This document shows positions 56,208 to 63,033 of a stretch of 64,000 bases of DNA, piece by piece. Numbering within the stretch: the first letter of the stretch is position 1; the number at the start of each line of letters is the position of its first letter. The notes beneath the pieces are model-generated. The model made no database searches, was not told the origin of the DNA, and saw only the letters and a program-made list of their open reading frames with translations. The stretch is from Bog-105 sp965277435 (GTDB taxonomy: Bacteria > Acidobacteriota > Terriglobia > Bryobacterales > Bryobacteraceae): the NCBI GenBank assembly GCA_965277435.1, contig OZ255821.1:4402001-4466000 (forward strand), read 5' to 3'. Both the position numbers and the translations under genes were made by a program.

Positions 56208-56545
56208 GGTTCCTCCGGCTGCGCTGCTAGTGCAGTAGCCATGGCTGCGGCCACACGGTTCCATCCAGCGGTTTCCTCGCGCAGGCGCTTGCGCCCCTGG
56301 GCGGTAAGTTCGTAAAACTTGGCGCGGCGATTGTTCTCCGATGTGCCCCAGCTTGCTTTGAGCAGCCCCTGACGCAACAGCCGAAACAAGGCCGGATAGA
56401 GCGCTCCCTGCTCGATGAGTAGGGCTTTGCCGGAGATTTGACCGATACGCAACAGAACTCCGTAGCCATGTAGCGGGCCGAGCGACACCGCTTTCAAAAT
56501 CAGCAGGTCGAGAGTTCCTGGAAGAAGCTGTGCCTGATCGGACAT
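56204..56545 (-). CDS. PadR-family transcriptional regulator of the ADOP operon
   Basis: The 113 residues show the winged-helix PadR pattern: LLPGTLDLLILKAVSLGPLH, GYGVLLRIGQ, LIEQGALYPALFRLLRQGLL and a wing with NRRAKFYELTAQGRKRL. The C-terminal helix is short, as in the small PadR subgroup. It is the first gene of a six-gene unit and its stop overlaps the first permease. Two matching palindromes lie just upstream (56551 and 56582), so autoregulation is likely. Confidence 0.93.
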   Translation of the reverse strand: MSDQAQLLPGTLDLLILKAVSLGPLHGYGVLLRIGQISGKALLIEQGALYPALFRLLRQGLLKASWGTSENNRRAKFYELTAQGRKRLREETAGWNRVAAAMATALAAQPEEP

Positions 56546-56549
56546 TTAC

Positions 56550-56570
56550 ACTCCTAAGCTAATCAGGAGT
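56550..56570. promoter_or_regulatory. PadR operator candidate 1 (palindrome)
   Basis: ACTCCT (56550-56555) and AGGAGT (56565-56570) form a perfect 6-bp inverted repeat around AAGCTAATC. It lies 5 bp upstream of the PadR start, so it would block transcription or the start of translation of the PadR-ADOP unit. Confidence 0.6.
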
Positions 56571-56581
56571 ATAGTCCGACA

Positions 56582-56600
56582 TTCCTAAGCTGTCAAGGAG
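56582..56600. promoter_or_regulatory. PadR operator candidate 2 (palindrome)
   Basis: TTCCTAAGCTGTCAAGGAG has the same shape as operator 1 (a TCCT/AGGA core around AAGCT). The two sites start 31 bp apart, close to three helical turns, so two PadR dimers could sit on the same face. It lies between PadR and the divergent glpF gene and may affect both. Confidence 0.55.
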
Positions 56601-56643
56601 AGAGATCCCCCAGTGATAGTTTTGAATTGGCTTTTTTGAACTT

Positions 56644-57381
56644 ATGAATCTAACGACTGCTGCCTTTGGCGAATTTATCGGAACCATGCTGCTCGTGCTT
56701 TTGGGCGACGGCATCGTCGCGGGCGTATTGCTGGCGCGCTCGAAGGCGCAGAACGCAGGCTGGCTGGCGATCACCGCGGCTTGGGGCCTGGCCGTGTTTG
56801 CCGGCATCGTGGTGGCCGCGGCGCTCGGCGACTCGGATGGCCATCTGAATCCCGCCTTTACGATTGGCGCTGTTATCGTCGGCGGACATGCTGAGCGCTT
56901 ATGGGTCTACATCCCGGCGCAACTACTGGGGGGTTTCTGCGGAGCGGCGCTGGTGTGGCTTTTCTATCTGCCGCATTGGAAGCCGACCGAAGACCCAGCT
57001 AGTAAGCTAGGCTGCTTCTGCACCATCCCCGCGATTCGCAGCCCGCTCAATAACTTCGTGAGCGAAGTGATTGCGACGTTCGTCTTGGTAGTCGTCGCCG
57101 TCGCTATCACATCCAAACGCCTTTCGCCAGCGGGACTCACGCCGGGTGTTGCGCCGGTCCTGGTGGGTGGCCTGGTTTGGAGCATCGGTCTTTCGCTTGG
57201 CGGCACCACCGGCTACGCTATCAATCCGGCACGCGATCTGCCTCCTCGCCTTGCACATGCGCTGCTTCCTATTCCAGGGAAGGGCAGTTCCGACTGGGGC
57301 TATGCCTGGGTGCCGCTTCTCGGCCCGGTGGTGGGGGCCATGCTGGGTGGCGTGTTCGTCCGTTTGACTGGCATGCAATGA
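56644..57381 (+). CDS. glpF: Glycerol facilitator / aquaglyceroporin
   Basis: The protein has the six-helix MIP fold with both NPA boxes: GHLNPAFTIGAVI and YAINPARDLPPR. The Asp that follows the second box (NPARD) is the marker of glycerol channels. The conserved SDWGYAWVPLLGPVVGA motif is present too. The length of 245 residues is normal. No glycerol kinase is nearby. It is divergent from the PadR operon. Confidence 0.92.
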   Translation: MNLTTAAFGEFIGTMLLVLLGDGIVAGVLLARSKAQNAGWLAITAAWGLAVFAGIVVAAALGDSDGHLNPAFTIGAVIVGGHAERLWVYIPAQLLGGFCGAALVWLFYLPHWKPTEDPASKLGCFCTIPAIRSPLNNFVSEVIATFVLVVVAVAITSKRLSPAGLTPGVAPVLVGGLVWSIGLSLGGTTGYAINPARDLPPRLAHALLPIPGKGSSDWGYAWVPLLGPVVGAMLGGVFVRLTGMQ

Positions 57382-57405
57382 CATTGGTCCGGCAGGAGAA
57401 GGATT

Positions 57406-58779
57406 ATGCAAAGAGCTCAGGGTGCTGTGATGAATCGGGCTGCGCTTGTGATGGATTGGGCTGCGCTTTTCAGGAACTTCGCAGCACAACGGACTCGCGA
57501 CCAGCGCTCAAGTCCGCCGAAGTTCCTCTTTCGTCTGGTGGCGCGGGCTCGCGGCCTGTGCTTGCTCTTGAGCCTGGTCTTGATCGGTGTTGGTAGTCGG
57601 ACCTGTTTCGCCCAGCAGGATGCATCGCTTATGGCCGCTGCAAAAGCTGAGCAACCCGCCGTCATCAAGACTCTCGAGCAACTCGTAAATATCGAGACAG
57701 GTACCGGGGATACCGTCGGAATGGCGGCGATGGACGACCTCTTAGAAGCCGATTTGAAGGCCGCCGGGGCGACGGTAACCCGACGTAAGGCAGTCAATGG
57801 CGTAGTCGGAGACGTTATTGTTGGCCAATTCAAGGGCAACGGTAAAAAGCGGGTTCTTTTGATAGCTCACATGGACACCGTTTATACGCGCGGCAAGTTG
57901 GCAAGCGCCCCGTTCCGGATCGAAGGAGAGAGAGCCTACGGGCCTGGTGTTGCGGACGATAAATCTGGAATCGCGGTCATCCTGCATAGCCTTCGACTTC
58001 TGAAACAGAGGGGATTCGATGATTTCGGCACGATCACCGTCAGCTTCAACACGGATGAAGAACAGGGATCAAATGGCTCGCATGAGTTGATCACCGATCT
58101 GGCCAAATCAAGTGACTACGTTCTCTCCTTCGAGCCGACCGTGATCAACCCGGAGGTGCTGACGCGTGGTACGTCAGGAATAGGCCGGGTCACGGTCGAG
58201 GTTACGGGCCGAGCCGCCCACGCCGGCGCAGCCCCGGAACAGGGCATCAATGCCCTTGTCGAGGCTTCGGACATCGTGCTTCGTACACTCGATCTCGATC
58301 AAGGGCCTCGAAAGTTGCGATTCAACTGGACGGTCGCAAAGGCCGGAAACGTCCCCAATATAGTGCCGGAGCATGCGGAACTCGTCGCGGACGTTCGCTA
58401 TCCCAATCAAACGGCATTCGATGCCATGGTTCGATCTCTTAACGAGCGCCTGGCAAGAAAGCGTCTGCCGGAAGCCATGATCAAGATCGATATCAATCCT
58501 GGACGTCCGGCTTTCTCCGTGGACGTCGCAAGCAACGCGCTGATCGACAGAGCGCGCAGTATCTACCAATCGATTGGATATAAGCTGCAGGTCGTACCGA
58601 TCACCGGCGGGGGCACAGACGCTGCGTATGCAGCTCAGTCTGGGAAGCCCGTGATAGAAGCTTTAGGGCTGCCGGGGTTCGGCTATCACACAAATAGCGC
58701 GGAATATGTCGACATCAGTGCTATTCCCCGACGCCTGTATCTGACAGCCGAGATGATCATGCAACTCAATAAACGGTGA
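57406..58779 (+). CDS. Exported M20-family metallopeptidase whose leader contains repeat R1
   Basis: The M20 (glutamate carboxypeptidase type) core is intact: RVLLIAHMDTVYTRGKL (His, Asp), GPGVADDKSGIAVI (bridging Asp), NTDEEQGSNGS (catalytic Glu), a dimerisation domain, and GFGYHTNSAEYVDI (last His). It is preceded by a long 60-residue leader. AGGAG lies just before ATG 57406, and the leader reads MNRAALVMDWAALF, then the R1-encoded RNFAAQRTRDQRSSPPKFLF, ending in LCLLLSLVLIGVGSRTCFAQ, which looks like a Sec signal with an AQ cleavage site. R1 therefore supplies the charged and first hydrophobic part. The enzyme cleaves C-terminal amino acids of peptides or folate-like compounds. Confidence 0.88.
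   Translation: MQRAQGAVMNRAALVMDWAALFRNFAAQRTRDQRSSPPKFLFRLVARARGLCLLLSLVLIGVGSRTCFAQQDASLMAAAKAEQPAVIKTLEQLVNIETGTGDTVGMAAMDDLLEADLKAAGATVTRRKAVNGVVGDVIVGQFKGNGKKRVLLIAHMDTVYTRGKLASAPFRIEGERAYGPGVADDKSGIAVILHSLRLLKQRGFDDFGTITVSFNTDEEQGSNGSHELITDLAKSSDYVLSFEPTVINPEVLTRGTSGIGRVTVEVTGRAAHAGAAPEQGINALVEASDIVLRTLDLDQGPRKLRFNWTVAKAGNVPNIVPEHAELVADVRYPNQTAFDAMVRSLNERLARKRLPEAMIKIDINPGRPAFSVDVASNALIDRARSIYQSIGYKLQVVPITGGGTDAAYAAQSGKPVIEALGLPGFGYHTNSAEYVDISAIPRRLYLTAEMIMQLNKR
57474..57566 (+). repeat. Dispersed repeat R1, copy D (short form, 93 bp), sense to the host gene
   Basis: Same length as copy A. Its outer arms are extended and perfect (GGAACTTCG/CGAAGTTCC), with the inner pair CGGACT/AGTCCG. 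It is in frame inside the 5' part of the M20 gene, here on the coding strand. Confidence 0.88.
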
Positions 58780-58789
58780 CGAAAAGTCC

Positions 58790-59701
58790 TCAGCCGGCGT
58801 TGCGGGAAATAACTCCGGAGAAGCGTGGTTCGGGCAACCCTTCCGCGCGGGTGCGGACGGCAAAGAGACTTCCCGCCAGGCGCTCTCCGGAGGCCAGACT
58901 GGAGGCGGCAGTGGTCACGTAGAGCGTCCGGTAATCTGCACCGCCGAATGCACAACTGGTGATATTGGTTACCGGCATTTCGATTACCGAGTCAATCCGG
59001 CCGTCGGGCGCTACCCGGACGATGCAGTTGCCGCCGTAACGGCAGTTCCATAGATAGCCTTCGCGATCGAGACTCGAACCGTCGGGCAAACCGCGTGCGA
59101 ATCCTCGCAGGAAATCGCGCTCGTTTCGAATCGCACCTGTCTGCGCGTCATAGTCGTACTGGAAGATCACATTCGCGAGGCTGTCTCCGAAATAAAAACG
59201 TCGCTGGTCTCGACTCCAGGCCAGGGTGTTCGAGATACCGATGTCGCGTTTCCATTCGCTTACGGTCCCAGCTGGATCGATGCGGTAGAGCAGTCCATCG
59301 GTTCCGCCCGTTTCAAAGGATTTGCCGTCGGCGGCGACATTATTGCGCATCGAGCCCACCCAAAATGCGCCACGTGGGTCGACTCGCCCGTCGTTGAGAC
59401 GGACGTGCGGCCAGCCCGGTAGTTGGAAGCCTTGGTTGCGCCTGGTATCGGTGGCGGGCTCCCAGAAAATCACGCGAGAAGCGAGCGCCACTGCGAGCGT
59501 TTCGTCCCGGTCGGTTAACACGAGCGCCGTGACGGGCTCGTCAAAGAACCACGACTTTACACTGCCGTCCGCTTCCGCGTAACGATGGATCAGAAAGCGA
59601 TTGATGTCGGTCCAATAGAGGGCCTGCTCGGCCGGATGCCAGACCGGGCCTTCGCCGCAGATATCGCCTGTGGGGGCTACGCAAACTGGCTCGCTTGTCA
59701 C
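58790..59701 (-). CDS. SMP-30/gluconolactonase-family lactonase
   Basis: The beta-propeller shows the metal-site residues of the family: ICGEGPVWHPAEQALYWTDI (Glu), VRLNDGRVDPRGAFWVGSMR (Asn/Asp), SNTLAWSRDQRRFYFGDSLA and GLPDGSSLDREGYLWNCRYG (Asp). These hydrolyse aldonolactones. It overlaps the SDR by 4 bp and is last in the operon. Confidence 0.9.
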   Translation of the reverse strand: MTSEPVCVAPTGDICGEGPVWHPAEQALYWTDINRFLIHRYAEADGSVKSWFFDEPVTALVLTDRDETLAVALASRVIFWEPATDTRRNQGFQLPGWPHVRLNDGRVDPRGAFWVGSMRNNVAADGKSFETGGTDGLLYRIDPAGTVSEWKRDIGISNTLAWSRDQRRFYFGDSLANVIFQYDYDAQTGAIRNERDFLRGFARGLPDGSSLDREGYLWNCRYGGNCIVRVAPDGRIDSVIEMPVTNITSCAFGGADYRTLYVTTAASSLASGERLAGSLFAVRTRAEGLPEPRFSGVISRNAG

Positions 59702-60480
59702 TTCACGCCCAATCCTGCAGTGAGTCCGCCGTCGATTTTATAGTCGGCGCCGGTGCAAAAGCTAGCCCGGTCCGACACCAGAAACGCGGCCAGTTCGGCC
59801 ACTTCTTCGGGCGTACCTACGCGGCCCAGCGGATGCGCTTCGCCGAAGCGATCGAAGACTTCTGCTACCGGCACGTCTGGTGAAAAAGTACGTGCTGCGG
59901 ATTCGAGCATGGGTGTAGCGATCGAGCCCGGGCTGATGGAGTTCACGCGGATTTTGTCGCCGGCGTAGTCGATCGCCAGCGCGCGCGTCAAACTGTGAAT
60001 CGCACCTTTCGATGCTACGTAGGCGGCCACGCCTCGCTGGCAGGCATAGCCTTGCACGGAAGCCAGATTGAGAATCACTCCTCCGCCGCGCCGCCGCAAC
60101 TCGGGCACGCCGTAATGAGCGAACAGGAAAATGCCCGATACGTTTACATTCAGACATCGATTCCAGGTTTCGAATTCTGTTTCTTCGGCTGTGCCATAGG
60201 GATGAATGGCGGCGGCGTTCACGATGACATCCAGGCCGCCGAAGCGCCGGACCGCAGTGGCTACCGCCAGCGAGACACTCTCCGGATTCGACACATCGGT
60301 GCGGTACACCTCCAAAGGCAAACCCTTTTCCTTAGCTTCGAGTTCGAGCTGGTTGTTTAAGGTTGCGTCGATCCCGCATGAGAGCACCTGTGCGCCGTCC
60401 GCAGCGAGCCTCTTGGCGATTGCTCTTCCAATCCCACTCGTGCCCGTAACGATGCACGATTTTCCGCTGAACTCAGGCAT
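59698..60480 (-). CDS. SDR-family dehydrogenase of the sugar-acid operon
   Basis: The Rossmann motif is TGTSGIGRAIAKRL, then NAAAIHPYGTAEETEFETWN, the catalytic Ser in NLASVQGYACQRGVAAYVAS and Tyr-Lys in AAYVASKGA. The closing segment FLVSDRASFCTGADYKIDGG is typical of the classical group. It overlaps the mannonate-dehydratase-like gene by 8 bp. It probably oxidises a sugar to the lactone or reduces a keto acid. Confidence 0.9.
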   Translation of the reverse strand: MPEFSGKSCIVTGTSGIGRAIAKRLAADGAQVLSCGIDATLNNQLELEAKEKGLPLEVYRTDVSNPESVSLAVATAVRRFGGLDVIVNAAAIHPYGTAEETEFETWNRCLNVNVSGIFLFAHYGVPELRRRGGGVILNLASVQGYACQRGVAAYVASKGAIHSLTRALAIDYAGDKIRVNSISPGSIATPMLESAARTFSPDVPVAEVFDRFGEAHPLGRVGTPEEVAELAAFLVSDRASFCTGADYKIDGGLTAGLGVK

Positions 60481-61552
60481 GGTCCGCCTCGACCGTTTTC
60501 AGGCAAGCGCGCAGATAGCCCATGGCGAAAGCCATACCGGCATGCCAAGGCGCGTCGCAAGTGAGTTGGGGGGCGTGATCGGGGATGATCACCCCCGAGA
60601 AGCCGTTTTTCTGCAAGATGCGGATCACCCGCAGCACGTCCAGGTCGCCGTCATCAATATGCGTCTCCTTATACTCGGGCACTTTGCCATGCACGTTTCG
60701 CAAATGAACGTAAGCAATGCGGTTCTGGCCGCTATAGCGATCGACCGCGTCATAGACGTCGCCATCCGGCATCTCCTGGAGGGTTCCTACACATAATTCG
60801 AGCTGATTGGCCGGGGCGGGATCAAGGTCAATCACTTTCTGATACAGATCCGGCCGGTATACGAGCCTGGGCTGACCGCGCACCCACGGCATCGGTGGAT
60901 CGTCCGGATGAGCCGCGAGTTTCACACCCGCTTGCTCGGCTACCGGCAGACACTCGTTCAGGAAATCAGCGAGACGCTGCCACAGTTGCTCCGGCGTGGC
61001 CGAAGGTATGTGACCAGCCGGGGCCTGGCTATCGTAGACCATGTTCCACACCATGCCGTTGGGAATGGGCGCGTCAACGGGGCCATTCATGCCGACGCTT
61101 TGCGCGCCGCCGCGAGCAAACGGTCCGGTCACGCGGCCTGCGACGCCGGCGATGCTGAAGTTATAACCAATGATCGGAATGCCGACGCCACCAACGCGCC
61201 GGATCATTTCTTTCAGTCCTGCGAGCTGCTGTTTTTTACGTGGCCCATCGAGCAGCACGTCGGACCAGTGCGCCGGATCGAAGTTTTCGATCGCTTCCCA
61301 AATCAGACCTGCTGCTTCGAGCTGTTGGCGAATCGTCTGCATTTCGTCGACCGACCACAGGGCATCTGGATCGCCCGCGTAGCCCCAACCGCCCAGCTCG
61401 CCTACCGGCTGATCCTGCCGTGGATTGGCCGGTCCACCCTGCTTGAAATAGTCCACCAGATGCACAACAGCATGTGTGGCGCCTACCTGCCGGGCAAATG
61501 CCAGGTACGGCGGAGTCAACATATGTTTATAGAGTCCAAATCCCAGTTTCAT
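60473..61552 (-). CDS. Mannonate dehydratase-like TIM-barrel enzyme (UxuA family)
   Basis: Landmarks of the UxuA family include VKLAAHPDDPPMPWVRGQPR, LELCVGTLQEMPDGDVYDAV, RIAYVHLRNVHGKVPEYKET and HIDDGDLDVLRVIRILQKNG. The metal-binding Glu/His/Asp set of the xylose-isomerase-like fold is visible in these. ATG 61552 (MKLGFGLYKHML) is preferred because it overlaps the transporter stop as ATGA. UxuA turns mannonate into 2-keto-3-deoxygluconate (KDG). Confidence 0.88.
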   Translation of the reverse strand: MKLGFGLYKHMLTPPYLAFARQVGATHAVVHLVDYFKQGGPANPRQDQPVGELGGWGYAGDPDALWSVDEMQTIRQQLEAAGLIWEAIENFDPAHWSDVLLDGPRKKQQLAGLKEMIRRVGGVGIPIIGYNFSIAGVAGRVTGPFARGGAQSVGMNGPVDAPIPNGMVWNMVYDSQAPAGHIPSATPEQLWQRLADFLNECLPVAEQAGVKLAAHPDDPPMPWVRGQPRLVYRPDLYQKVIDLDPAPANQLELCVGTLQEMPDGDVYDAVDRYSGQNRIAYVHLRNVHGKVPEYKETHIDDGDLDVLRVIRILQKNGFSGVIIPDHAPQLTCDAPWHAGMAFAMGYLRACLKTVEADHA

Positions 61553-62925
61553 TCGGCTTTCATCCACAACCGGCTAATTTCTTCGAGCGAATACCCTTTT
61601 GTCTCCGGCACAAAAAACAGTACGAAAGCAAAGTTCAGAGCAGCCATCGCGGCAAACAGCCAGAAGGTGCCGAAACTGTGCAGGTGTTCTTGCATGACGG
61701 GGAAGAACTGGTTTGCCAGGTAGGCAAAGATCCAGATGGCGGTCGTGGCAATCGACATCGCCGCGCCGCGCACCTTTGTGGGAAATATTTCGGAGATAAT
61801 CACCCAGCAAACCGCGCCGTTGCCAATGGCGTGTCCGCCGACAAAGGCCATGATGCCAACGAGGACGCCTAAGCCGGCTCGTCCGGCGAAATAAAAAGCG
61901 CCGACGCTGAGGAGCGCGATTGTCTGGAGCGCGGTGCCGAAGAGGATCAGAGTTTTTCGGCCGGCGCGATCGACGAGCCAGATCGCAATCACGGTGAAAA
62001 CAAGGTTCACTACGCCCACCAGAACCGATTGAAAGAAAGCGTCGTTGGCGTTCTGGCCGGCACTCAGGAAAACGTTGGGCAGAAACGACAGCAAGGCGGT
62101 AATGCCGCTGGTCTGCGTGAAGGCGGCGAGCAGAAAACCGATGATAAGCGCGCGGCGAAATGGGCCGGTGAATAGTTCGCTGAGAGAGCCTTTCTCTGCG
62201 GCCAGCGAAGCGCGTATCGAGAGGGCCTGAGCTGTGGCCGAATCCGGGTCGTTGATTTCGCCTAGAACCCGTTCGGCCTCAGAAATTCGACCCACTTTCA
62301 TTAGCCACCGGGGACTTTCCTGACAAAAGAACACCGCCAACAGAAAGGCGCACGCGGGTAACACGCCGGCGGCAAACATCCAGCGCCAACTGTGCTCGAC
62401 ATTCCAGGCAGCGGTGCCTGACCGTTCGATGAGTAAATTGACGAAGACCGCTGCGAGAATGCCCGCCACGATGCCGAATTGATAGAAGACCACGAGACGG
62501 CCGCGCACGGATGCCGGCGAAATTTCAGCGATGTACATGGGCGCCACGATGGAGGCTGCGCCAATGCCTATGCCGCCGATGATTCTCCAGACCACATATT
62601 GGGTAAACGTGCTTGAGAGCCATACCCCGAGCGCTGACAGTGCAAAACAGGCGGCACAAAGATAGAGGGCTTTCTTCAAGCCGAACCGGTCCGCGATCAG
62701 CCCGGAAGTGGCGGAACCGATGAGGCATCCGACGAGCGCGCAACCGGCCGCCCAGCCGATACCCGCCGCGTTTAAATGGAAGAACTCCGAAAGGTGACCG
62801 ATCGCTCCGCTGATGACGATGTTGTCGTAACCAAACAGAAATCCGCCGAGCGCCGAAACTACGGTCGAAAGTACAAGCGAGACACGGAAGGCAACGTACG
62901 ATCCGAGTCTGGCATTCTCAATCAT
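61549..62925 (-). CDS. Sugar-porter-type MFS transporter
   Basis: Twelve hydrophobic helices with the sugar-porter marks: LGGFLFGYDNIVISGAIGHL in helix 1, GLIADRFGLKKAL in loop 2-3, RIIGGIGIGAASIVAPMYIA, and DRAGRKTLILFG and PETKGYSLEEIS at the C-terminal end. The first gene of the operon, it is probably a proton symporter for a hexose or uronate. It starts at ATG 62925 and lies 108 bp from the divergent GH38-like gene. Confidence 0.9.
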   Translation of the reverse strand: MIENARLGSYVAFRVSLVLSTVVSALGGFLFGYDNIVISGAIGHLSEFFHLNAAGIGWAAGCALVGCLIGSATSGLIADRFGLKKALYLCAACFALSALGVWLSSTFTQYVVWRIIGGIGIGAASIVAPMYIAEISPASVRGRLVVFYQFGIVAGILAAVFVNLLIERSGTAAWNVEHSWRWMFAAGVLPACAFLLAVFFCQESPRWLMKVGRISEAERVLGEINDPDSATAQALSIRASLAAEKGSLSELFTGPFRRALIIGFLLAAFTQTSGITALLSFLPNVFLSAGQNANDAFFQSVLVGVVNLVFTVIAIWLVDRAGRKTLILFGTALQTIALLSVGAFYFAGRAGLGVLVGIMAFVGGHAIGNGAVCWVIISEIFPTKVRGAAMSIATTAIWIFAYLANQFFPVMQEHLHSFGTFWLFAAMAALNFAFVLFFVPETKGYSLEEISRLWMKAE

Positions 62926-62935
62926 GCTTTCCGTA

Positions 62936-62965
62936 TTGACAGGCGGCCAAGGCTGCTCATAGACT
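62936..62965 (+). promoter_or_regulatory. Candidate sigma-70 promoter for the GH38-like gene
   Basis: TTGACA (62936-62941) and TAGACT (62960-62965) are separated by 18 bases. The operator repeats at 62964-63002 lie just after it. Confidence 0.4.
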
Positions 62966-63002
62966 TTATCTTTGGTTCAGATAAAGCAGTTTCAGATAAA
63001 GC
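62964..63002. promoter_or_regulatory. Operator candidate: CTTTATC/GATAAAG repeats
   Basis: CTTTATC (62964-62970) pairs with GATAAAG (62980-62986). A second GATAAAG follows at 62995-63001 as part of a direct repeat TTCAGATAAAGC. The sites lie between the divergent MFS operon and GH38-like gene, where a regulator could repress both. Confidence 0.45.
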
Positions 63003-63033
63003 GTAATCGCCATTGTAGTCCACGTTAGACAGA

